From positions 1 to 6,968 of the forward strand of contig JAAYSB010000234.1 of the NCBI GenBank assembly GCA_012518475.1: 6,968 nucleotides of DNA, in the 5' to 3' direction. The DNA is from Intrasporangiaceae bacterium. GTDB lineage: Bacteria > Actinomycetota > Actinomycetes > Actinomycetales > Dermatophilaceae. A program made the translations under genes and the position numbers. The first letter of the stretch is position 1, and each line of letters opens with the position of its first letter. Of this stretch, positions 1-4,446 are shown piece by piece. The notes under the pieces were generated by a model. That model was not told where the DNA came from and did no database searches. It saw nothing but the letters and a program-made list of their open reading frames with translations.

Positions 1-622
1 CGAAGGCGGAGGGCAGCGCGTGGAGGGCGGCCGCTGCGTCGGCGAGCCGCTTGCCCGCCGTGGTCTCGTTGATGCTCGTGCGCAGCATCGCGACAAGCTG
101 CTCGCCCTCGGGACCGGTGAGCTCGGTGCCGACATCGACGACCCGCTGCTCGACCCGGCCGGTGTTGAGGATGAGGACGACCATGAGTCGCGAGCCGCCG
201 ATCGGCACCAGCTCGAGATGGCGCACGGTCGAACGCGAGATCGACGGGTACTGCATGACGGCGACCTGCCGGGTCAGCGTCGAGAGGAGCCGGACCGTCC
301 GGTCGACGACGTCGTCGAGGTCGACTGCCCCGTCGAGGAACTCGGCGATGGCCGCCCGCTCAGCAGGGCTCATGGGCTTGATCGTCGAGAGGCGGTCCAC
401 GAAGAGGCGATAGCCCGCATCGGTGGGGATCCGACCCGCCGAGGTGTGCGGTGCGACGATGAGGCCGGCCTCCTCGAGGGCCGCCATGTCGTTGCGGACC
501 GTGGCCGCGGAGACGCCGAGCTGGTGACGCTCGAGCAGGGCCTTGCTGCCGACCGGCTCAGAGGTCGAGACATAGTCCTGCACGATGGCGCGCAACACCT
601 CGAGGCGGCGGTCGTCACTCAT
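1..622 (-). CDS. hrcA: HrcA heat-inducible transcription repressor, N-terminal 207 codons (3' end beyond window)
   Basis: HrcA binds CIRCE operators and represses chaperone genes (groES/groEL, often hrcA-dnaJ); its folding depends on GroEL, which links repression to chaperone demand. The reading frame on the minus strand is open from the ATG at 622-620 to the left edge without a stop. It begins MSDDRRLEVLRAIVQDYV and has the family's winged-helix signature: the recognition-helix stretch SAATVRNDMAALEEAGLI around residues 38-55 and HTSAGRIPT at 59-67, followed by GYRLFVDRL. About 207 of the usual roughly 340 residues are present, covering the DNA-binding domain and the start of the sensor/dimerisation domain. 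The start is supported by AGGAG at 633-629, six bases before the ATG. A CIRCE element lies about 100 bases upstream, as expected for autoregulation. dnaJ commonly follows hrcA, but that lies outside the window. Confidence 0.96.
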   Translation of the reverse strand, partial: MSDDRRLEVLRAIVQDYVSTSEPVGSKALLERHQLGVSAATVRNDMAALEEAGLIVAPHTSAGRIPTDAGYRLFVDRLSTIKPMSPAERAAIAEFLDGAVDLDDVVDRTVRLLSTLTRQVAVMQYPSISRSTVRHLELVPIGGSRLMVVLILNTGRVEQRVVDVGTELTGPEGEQLVAMLRTSINETTAGKRLADAAAALHALPSAF

Positions 623-628
623 CGGGAT

Positions 629-633
629 CTCCT
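629..633 (-). promoter_or_regulatory. Shine-Dalgarno of hrcA
   Basis: AGGAG on the minus strand, six bases before the ATG at 622. It fixes the hrcA start and contrasts with the genes in this window that lack any such site. Confidence 0.8.
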
Positions 634-723
634 CTCGTGCTCGCGGGCGGTGTCACTGCGGGGCCGGTGTTCACGGCGTGGGCCTGAAAGCGGGCGGTCC
701 CATGGCTCCTCGGCGTGGCAGCC

Positions 724-748
724 TGGCACTCACCCGGTCCGAGTGCCA
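724..748. promoter_or_regulatory. CIRCE operator (HrcA binding site)
   Basis: Perfect inverted repeat TGGCACTC (724-731), nine-base spacer, GAGTGCCA (741-748). The CIRCE consensus is TTAGCACTC-N9-GAGTGCTAA; this site keeps the GCACTC-N9-GAGTGC core and the exact nine-base spacing, with G/C replacing the A/T at one arm position, as is common in high-GC bacteria. It sits in the hrcA upstream region, at the expected transcription start of hrcA and inside the likely promoter of the divergent DUF3097 gene. Confidence 0.93.
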
Positions 749-752
749 ATCT
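747..752 (+). promoter_or_regulatory. Candidate -10 of the DUF3097 gene (leaderless start)
   Basis: CAATCT ends six bases before the GTG at 759, so transcription would begin at or next to the start codon. A weak -35 candidate CTGGCA (723-728) lies 18 bases upstream and overlaps the left CIRCE arm. The match to the -10 consensus is modest; the main support is the spacing and the lack of a Shine-Dalgarno before 759. Confidence 0.35.
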
Positions 753-754
753 TA
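749..754 (-). promoter_or_regulatory. Probable -10 element of hrcA
   Basis: TAAGAT read on the minus strand, immediately upstream of the CIRCE arm. It would place the hrcA transcription start near 742, inside the operator, the usual arrangement for HrcA autorepression. No convincing -35 is visible at 16-18 bases. It overlaps the opposing -10 candidate of the DUF3097 gene. Confidence 0.5.
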
Positions 755-758
755 CGGG

Positions 759-1640
759 GTGAACCGCCAGGCTCCCTCATCCCCCGACCGCTACGGCACA
801 GACGTCCTCTCCGGTGACTGGCGTCGTGGTTCCCGTCCGCGGTCGACCCCGACGGTCGCCGAGACCGGCCTCGTCGTCGAGGAGGTCTCGAGCGGGTGGG
901 TCGGGGCGGTCACCCGGACCGAGAAGAGCGGCGGCGTCCACGTCGTCGTCCTCGAGGACCGGCACGGCCGCACGCGCACCTTCCCGCTCGGCCCGGGGTT
1001 CCTCATCGACGGCGCCCCGGTCCTCCTCACTGCTCCCACCGGTCCCGCCCGGCCGGCGCCGAAGACCCGGACGGCCAGCGGCTCGGTCGCCGTTCACGGC
1101 GCGAAGGCCCGCGTCGCCCGCGGCTCGCGCATCCTCGTCGAGGGCAAGCACGATGCCGAGCTCGTCGAGAAGGTCTGGGGCGATGACCTGCGCATCGAGG
1201 GCGTCGTCGTCGAGATGCTCGACGGCGTCGACGACCTCGAGGGCGCCATCTGCGACTTCGCTCCCGAGCCGGGTCGCCGGCTCGGCATCCTCGTCGACCA
1301 CCTCGTGCCCGGCACCAAGGAGTCCTCGATCGTCGAGCAGGCGCGGGGATTGCGGGGGTTCGCCGCGCATACCCTCATCCTCGGCCATCCGTACGTCGAC
1401 GTCTGGCAGTCGGTCCGCCCCGAGCGACTCGGGCTGGATGCCTGGCCCGTCATCCCGAAGGGGACGTCGTGGAAGACCGGGATCTGCAGGCACCTGGGCT
1501 GGCCGCACGAGACCGTCGCGGACCAGGCTCGGGCATGGCAGCGCATCCTCGGGGCGGTGCGGTCCTATGCTGATCTCGAGCCGTCTCTCCTCGCCAGCGT
1601 CGAGGAGCTCATCGACTTCGTGACGGCACCGGGGACCTGA
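759..1640 (+). CDS. DUF3097 family protein with TOPRIM-like motifs
   Basis: A conserved actinobacterial protein of unknown function, 293 residues from the GTG at 759. Residues about 10-90 form an N-terminal region (RYGTDVLSGDWR, later LEDRHGRTRTFPLGPGFLIDG). Residues about 115-290 hold the most conserved part: ILVEGKHDAELVEKVWGDD (from residue 125), VVEMLDGVDDL, GILVDHLVPGTKES (from 176), HPYVDVWQSVRP and WKTGICRHLGW. VEGKHD (E128-G129-K130) followed about 50 residues later by a strand ending in Asp (D180-HLVPG) resembles a TOPRIM fold of the RNase M5/primase kind; this is inference from motif spacing. The frame is open back to 585, but a start there would translate through the CIRCE, and family similarity begins at RYGTDVL. 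There is no Shine-Dalgarno, so a leaderless mRNA is likely. It is followed ten bases later by a DUF4870 gene, probably in the same operon. Confidence 0.9.
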   Translation: MNRQAPSSPDRYGTDVLSGDWRRGSRPRSTPTVAETGLVVEEVSSGWVGAVTRTEKSGGVHVVVLEDRHGRTRTFPLGPGFLIDGAPVLLTAPTGPARPAPKTRTASGSVAVHGAKARVARGSRILVEGKHDAELVEKVWGDDLRIEGVVVEMLDGVDDLEGAICDFAPEPGRRLGILVDHLVPGTKESSIVEQARGLRGFAAHTLILGHPYVDVWQSVRPERLGLDAWPVIPKGTSWKTGICRHLGWPHETVADQARAWQRILGAVRSYADLEPSLLASVEELIDFVTAPGT

Positions 1641-1650
1641 AAGGAATCTC

Positions 1651-2034
1651 ATGACCAGCATGCCTCCTCCTCCCTCTCCGTACGGGGCGAACGCCGGCCA
1701 ACCGGGGCCGCTCAACCCCAACGACGAGAAGACCTGGGCCCTCGGAACCCACCTGCTCTGCCTCGTCGCGAGCTTCATCGCCCCGCTCGTCGTCTGGCTC
1801 GTCTTCAAGGGCCGCGGGCCGTTCCTCGAGCACCACGCCAAGGAAGCCCTCAACTTCCAGATCACGGTGCTCATCGCAGCCGTCGTCAGCTCGCTGCTGA
1901 TCCTCCTGCTCGTCGGCTTCGTTCTGCTCCCCCTCGTCGGCCTCTGGGCGCTCATCATGCCGATCATCGCCGCGGTGAAGGCGAGCAACGGCGACTGGTA
2001 CCGCTATCCCCTGACCATCCGGTTCATCAAGTAG
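1651..2034 (+). CDS. DUF4870 small membrane protein (first copy)
   Basis: 127-residue membrane protein of the DUF4870 (Tic20-like) family; no biochemical role is established. A Pro/Gly-rich cytoplasmic-type N-terminus (PPPPSPYGANAGQPG) precedes DEKTWALGTHLLCLVASF. Hydrophobic segments lie at about residues 29-53 and 69-113, the second long enough for two helices. FLEHHAKEALNFQITV links them and is the family's signature block (charged loop, EALNFQ). The tail ends AVKASNGDWYRYPLTIRFIK. The start is supported by AAAGGA at 1640-1645, five bases before the ATG and overlapping the stop of the preceding DUF3097 gene, so the two are very likely co-transcribed and perhaps translationally coupled. A shorter start at Met4 is possible but lacks that spacing. 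Confidence 0.88.
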   Translation: MTSMPPPPSPYGANAGQPGPLNPNDEKTWALGTHLLCLVASFIAPLVVWLVFKGRGPFLEHHAKEALNFQITVLIAAVVSSLLILLLVGFVLLPLVGLWALIMPIIAAVKASNGDWYRYPLTIRFIK

Positions 2035-2038
2035 CGGG

Positions 2039-2065
2039 CCAGGGTGACCCCTGACCCTCCCCTGG
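2039..2065 (+). terminator. Weak hairpin downstream of first DUF4870 gene
   Basis: CCAGGG (2039-2044) can pair with CCCTGG (2060-2065), and a competing small hairpin CAGGG-TGAC-CCCTG occupies 2040-2053. There is no T tract. This could be a weak terminator or partial attenuator between the two DUF4870 genes, or simply GC-rich spacer. Confidence 0.2.
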
Positions 2066-2164
2066 GTCGGCCCCTGGGATCGCCGCGAAACGGGGGCCGG
2101 CGGCTCGTCTGGGCGGTTGAGTAGAAGCAGGCACAGATCCCACCCCGCACCGAAGGAGCTCACG

Positions 2165-2578
2165 ATGAGCCAGACCCCCTCCAGCTACCTGCCGCCGACC
2201 CACTTCGGCACCACCGACCGGCCTCACGGCGCGCTGACCTCCGAGGACCGCAACCTCGGCGCCATCGCCCACATCACCCCCCTCATCCTCATGCTCGTCA
2301 GCGGCGGGCTCGCCGGCTTCATCGGCTCGCTCGTCGTCTACCTGTACGCCAAGGACCGCAGCCCGGGCGCCCGGCAGTACGCCGCGACCGCGCTCAACGT
2401 CCAGATCACGGTCGCGATCGCATCCGCGATCTCCTACGTCCTCATGCTCGTGCTCATCGGCTTCGTCACGCTGCCGGTCGTGCTCGTGCTCGGCGTCATC
2501 GCCCACGTCGTGGGTGCGATCAAGGCGAGCAACGGCGAGGTGTTCACCCCGCCGATAACCCCGCGCTTCGTGAGCTGA
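2165..2578 (+). CDS. DUF4870 small membrane protein (second copy)
   Basis: 137-residue paralogue of the preceding gene. It shares the same order: LTSEDRNLGAIAHITPLI at the start of the first hydrophobic segment, a charged loop (LYAKDRSPGARQYAATALNVQITV), two further hydrophobic stretches (AIASAISYVLMLVLIGFVTLPVVLVLGVIAHVVG in two parts) and the ending AIKASNGEVFTPPITPRFVS, which parallels AVKASNGDWYRYPLTIRFIK of the first copy. The start at 2165 is chosen for AAGGAG at 2153-2158, six bases upstream; an in-frame ATG at 2117 has no such site. The 130-base gap after the first copy could hold its own promoter, but I see no convincing -35/-10 pair. Function unknown; probably an integral inner-membrane protein. 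Confidence 0.88.
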   Translation: MSQTPSSYLPPTHFGTTDRPHGALTSEDRNLGAIAHITPLILMLVSGGLAGFIGSLVVYLYAKDRSPGARQYAATALNVQITVAIASAISYVLMLVLIGFVTLPVVLVLGVIAHVVGAIKASNGEVFTPPITPRFVS

Positions 2579-2609
2579 CCCTCAGCGCAGCCCGCGCATA
2601 CCGCATTCG

Positions 2610-2642
2610 CTGCGCCGTCCCGGACCCACCGGGGCGGCGCAG
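2610..2642 (+). terminator. Strong hairpin between convergent DUF4870 and hemW genes
   Basis: CTGCGCCG (2610-2617) pairs with CGGCGCAG (2635-2642). Inside it, T2618 wobbles with G2634 and CCCGG (2619-2623) pairs with CCGGG (2629-2633), giving a 14-pair stem and a five-base ACCCA loop. It is centred between the stops at 2578 and 2697. The single wobble works only in the plus-strand RNA (A·C on the other strand), and the plus-strand tail TCGTGTG is mildly U-rich, so it best serves the DUF4870 transcript but may stop both. There is no run of T. Confidence 0.65.
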
Positions 2643-2696
2643 TCGTGTGCCCACTGGAGGACACCCGCCGGCACGGAGACACGAGCCGGGAGGGCG

Positions 2697-3935
2697 TCAC
2701 TCGCCGAGGACGAGGCGGCGGACGACGGCGTCCGCGAGCAGCCGCCCACGCACCGTGAGGACGAGCCGCTGTTCCCGCAGCGCGGCGGCGGGATCCACGA
2801 GCCCGTCCGAGATGAGGCCCGCGACCGCCGTGCGTCCCTCGGGCCGCAGGTCCGCGACCGGGAGGCCGTCGGCGAGCCGGACGCCGAGGAGGACCAGCTC
2901 GTCATAGGCCTGGTCGTCGGTGAGGATCTCGCGGGCGGCGGCCGGGGTCGTGCCGGATGAGAGGCGCCCGGCATACGCCCTCGGGTGCTTGACGTTCCAC
3001 CACCGGACACCGCCGACGTGGCTGTGCGCGCCGGGTCCGAACCCCCACCAGTTCGCGCCGTTCCAGTAGCCGATGTTGTGCCGGCACCGGGTGTTCTCGG
3101 CTGTGGCCCAGTTGCTCACCTCGTACCAGCGCAGGCCATGGGCCGTGAGCAGCTCCTCAGCCAGCTCGTACTTGTCCGCCGCGTCGTCCGGGTCGGGGGC
3201 GGGCAGCTCCCCGCGGCGGACCTGGACAGCGAGCCGCGTGCCCTCCTCGACGATGAGGGCATAGGCGCTCACGTGGTCTGGCTGGCAGTCGAGCGCCGAC
3301 TCGAGGGACCGACGCCAGTCCGCGAGGCTCTCCCCCGGCGTGCCATAGATGAGGTCGAGGCTCACCTGGAGCCCCGCGTCCCGGGCCCAGCCGACAGCCC
3401 GAGGGACGTTCTCCGGGTCGTGGGTGCGGTCCAGGGTCGCGAGGACATGCGGCACAGCCGACTGCATCCCGAACGAGACCCGCGTGATGCCACCCTCCGC
3501 GAGCCGATGGAGGGACTCGGGCGAGACGGAGTCGGGGTTGGCCTCGGTCGTCACCTCGGCACCGTCGGCCAGCCCGAACGCCTGCCCTAGCCGCTCGATG
3601 AGCCTGGCGAGGTCATCGGCCGGGAGCATCGTCGGCGTGCCCCCGCCGACGAACACGGTCTCGAGCCGAGGCACGCTGGACCGTCCAGGCTCAGTGTCCA
3701 GGACGCGGGCAGCGAGATCGATCTCATCATGGACAGCGGCGAGGAAGTCCGGCACTGAGGCCGCCGAGCCGAGCTCGCCGGGGGTGTAGGTGTTGAAGTC
3801 GCAGTAGCCGCACCGCACCCGGCAGAACGGCACGTGCAGGTAGGCACCGAAGGGCCGCTCGGCGATGGAGGTCAGCGCCTGAGACGGGAGCGCTCCGTCG
3901 TCGGGAACGGGGTCACCGTCGGGCAGCTGGGGCAC
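2697..3935 (-). CDS. hemW: HemW, radical SAM heme chaperone (coproporphyrinogen oxidase-like)
   Basis: HemW is a radical SAM protein related to oxygen-independent coproporphyrinogen III oxidase (HemN), but characterised members bind heme and deliver it to respiratory enzymes rather than oxidise coproporphyrinogen. The 412-residue product has the cluster motif CRVRCGYCDF (Cys38, Cys42, Cys45), the SAM-binding GGGTPT, TTEANPDS, and HNIGYW at residues 286-291, matching the HNxxYW heme-binding motif of HemW. The position after the CxxxCxxC motif that carries an extra Cys in HemN is Phe here, as in HemW. The start is set at the GTG at 3935-3933, just before LPDGDPVPDDG where family similarity begins. 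The frame extends to an ATG at 4013 with a nearby AGGAG, but those 26 codons are Arg-rich and contain CGA, GGA, AGA and CCT codons unlike the gene's strong G/C third positions. Transcribed alone, convergent with the DUF4870 genes. Confidence 0.93.
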   Translation of the reverse strand: MPQLPDGDPVPDDGALPSQALTSIAERPFGAYLHVPFCRVRCGYCDFNTYTPGELGSAASVPDFLAAVHDEIDLAARVLDTEPGRSSVPRLETVFVGGGTPTMLPADDLARLIERLGQAFGLADGAEVTTEANPDSVSPESLHRLAEGGITRVSFGMQSAVPHVLATLDRTHDPENVPRAVGWARDAGLQVSLDLIYGTPGESLADWRRSLESALDCQPDHVSAYALIVEEGTRLAVQVRRGELPAPDPDDAADKYELAEELLTAHGLRWYEVSNWATAENTRCRHNIGYWNGANWWGFGPGAHSHVGGVRWWNVKHPRAYAGRLSSGTTPAAAREILTDDQAYDELVLLGVRLADGLPVADLRPEGRTAVAGLISDGLVDPAAALREQRLVLTVRGRLLADAVVRRLVLGE

Positions 3936-4006
3936 GTCCGACAGTCTCTCAGGTCCTCGACGCGCCGCGGTCTGGCCAGGCCCGATCATGCGTCGCATCG
4001 ACCGTC

Positions 4007-4026
4007 GGGGCATTCACTCCTGCCCC
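4007..4026. repeat. Inverted repeat upstream of hemW (6-bp arms)
   Basis: GGGGCA (4007-4012), eight-base spacer, TGCCCC (4021-4026). It lies 72 bases upstream of the chosen hemW start and spans the alternative ATG at 4013. It could be an operator or part of the hemW leader; no known regulator's consensus is recognised. Confidence 0.4.
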
Positions 4027-4040
4027 AAGAGTCACGGCGA

Positions 4041-4066
4041 CCGGCGTGTCCAGCGCGACACGCCGG
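4041..4066. repeat. Perfect 10-bp inverted repeat between hemW and the hairpin-array RNA
   Basis: CCGGCGTGTC (4041-4050), six-base loop, GACACGCCGG (4057-4066), without a mismatch. Neither side has a T tract, and no gene ends here on either strand, so a terminator role is not obvious. It could be a dyad operator or a stable hairpin in the hemW 5' leader. Confidence 0.5.
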
Positions 4067-4104
4067 GTCGGCGGACTTTGCCTGATGTATTCCCCAGGAA
4101 CCTC

Positions 4105-4133
4105 TTGCGCCCCGGTGAACGGTCGACTACAAC
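4105..4133 (+). promoter_or_regulatory. Candidate promoter of the hairpin-array RNA
   Basis: TTGCGC (4105-4110) and TACAAC (4128-4133) are separated by exactly 17 bases, a plausible housekeeping-sigma promoter that would start transcription near 4140. Both hexamers are imperfect, so the assignment is tentative; it is the best pair visible upstream of the array. Confidence 0.4.
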
Positions 4134-4139
4134 TATCCA

Positions 4140-4410
4140 TACGCGATCACCGCAGGTGAGAGATCACCGAACGTGAGAGCAGAGATCGAGAAGCTGATCC
4201 TCGGATCACCACCCTCGACCTCATTCGTGGGACCTCGGTCCCGCAGTGGAGCAGAGACTTCGCAGCTGGACCTCGGTTCAGAGGCGGAGAACCCTTCCAC
4301 ATGATGAGACCCCGGTCTCATCAGCGAGACCTCGGTCTCGCACCCCGTGAGGCTTCGGCTTCACACGAGGGCCTCGGAAACTCATACTTCCCGAGGCCCT
4401 CACCTTTTTT
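4140..4410 (+). ncRNA. Candidate small RNA: tandem C(YYCG)G tetraloop hairpins ending in an intrinsic terminator
   Basis: No protein gene is credible here, but the plus strand folds into six successive hairpins. H1 4195-4208: 5-bp stem, loop CTCG. H2 4227-4244: 7 bp, CTCG. H3 4266-4281: 6 bp, CTCG. H4 4302-4323: 9 bp, CCCG. H5 4324-4341: 7 bp, CTCG, abutting H4. H6 4347-4364: 7 bp, TTCG. The terminator stem follows at 4367-4401. Every loop is closed by C-G. Arms differ between hairpins yet stay paired (GGGAC/GTCCC, TGGAC/GTTCA, GAGAC/GTCTC), which is internal covariation. The wobbles T4228·G4243, G4269·T4278 and G4351·T4360 are valid only in plus-strand RNA. The 5' end is inferred from a weak promoter, giving about 270 nt. 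I do not recognise it as 6S, tmRNA, RNase P RNA, SRP RNA or 6C RNA. The repeated loops suggest a protein- or RNA-binding array, which is speculation. Confidence 0.68.
4367..4410 (+). terminator. Intrinsic terminator of the hairpin-array RNA
   Basis: GAGGGCCTCGG (4367-4377) pairs perfectly with CCGAGGCCCTC (4391-4401), an 11-bp stem extendable by two A-T pairs past a bulged C4390. CACC-type bases are followed by six T at 4405-4410. This is the only textbook Rho-independent terminator in the window. It faces the plus strand and ends 24 bases before the phosphatase -10 element. Confidence 0.92.
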
Positions 4411-4434
4411 GCCGTCCTTCGATTTATGCCGTCC

Positions 4435-4440
4435 TACGAT
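4435..4440 (+). promoter_or_regulatory. -10 element of the tyrosine phosphatase gene (leaderless start)
   Basis: TACGAT fits the TAnnnT pattern and ends six bases before the GTG at 4447, which would place the transcription start on the start codon. No Shine-Dalgarno precedes either 4447 or the alternative ATG at 4426. No good -35 at 17 bases; TTGCCG at 4409-4414 is 20 bases away. Confidence 0.55.
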
Positions 4441-4446
4441 GGCGAG

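Noticed and set aside
585..758. 58-codon upstream extension of the DUF3097 frame from the ATG at 585
   Set aside because: It would overlap the hrcA start and translate through the CIRCE; the residues resemble no family sequence, and conserved similarity begins after the GTG at 759.
20..817. 265-residue plus-strand reading frame opposite hrcA
   Set aside because: It is an antisense shadow of hrcA: high GC gives long open frames on the opposite strand. Its product is Arg/Asp-rich with no family features, and it runs through the CIRCE region.
777..1988. 403-residue minus-strand frame opposite DUF3097 and the first DUF4870 gene
   Set aside because: Shadow frame: low-complexity Asp/Arg/Leu composition, while the plus strand carries clearly recognisable proteins.
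3936..4013. 26-residue N-terminal extension of hemW from the ATG at 4013
   Set aside because: Despite an AGGAG close to that ATG, 7 of 25 codons end in A or T (CGA, GGA, AGA, CCT, CGT), unlike the strongly G/C-ending gene, and family similarity starts after 3935.
4133..4321. 62-residue minus-strand frame across the hairpin array
   Set aside because: No start context or recognisable protein; the inverted repeats and strand-specific wobbles explain this region better as plus-strand RNA.
4195..4364. Hairpin series as a CRISPR array or REP/BIME-type DNA repeat
   Set aside because: Unit spacing is irregular, there are no direct repeats of CRISPR length and no unique spacers of uniform size; the arms differ between units, which does not fit REP elements. 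No cas genes nearby.
4140..4410. Known RNAs: 6S, tmRNA, RNase P RNA, SRP RNA or the actinobacterial 6C RNA
   Set aside because: None of their recognisable features are present: no large 6S bubble, no tRNA-like end or tag frame, no RNase P core, no SRP loop, and the loops are not the C-rich loops of 6C. Only a covariance search can exclude them fully.
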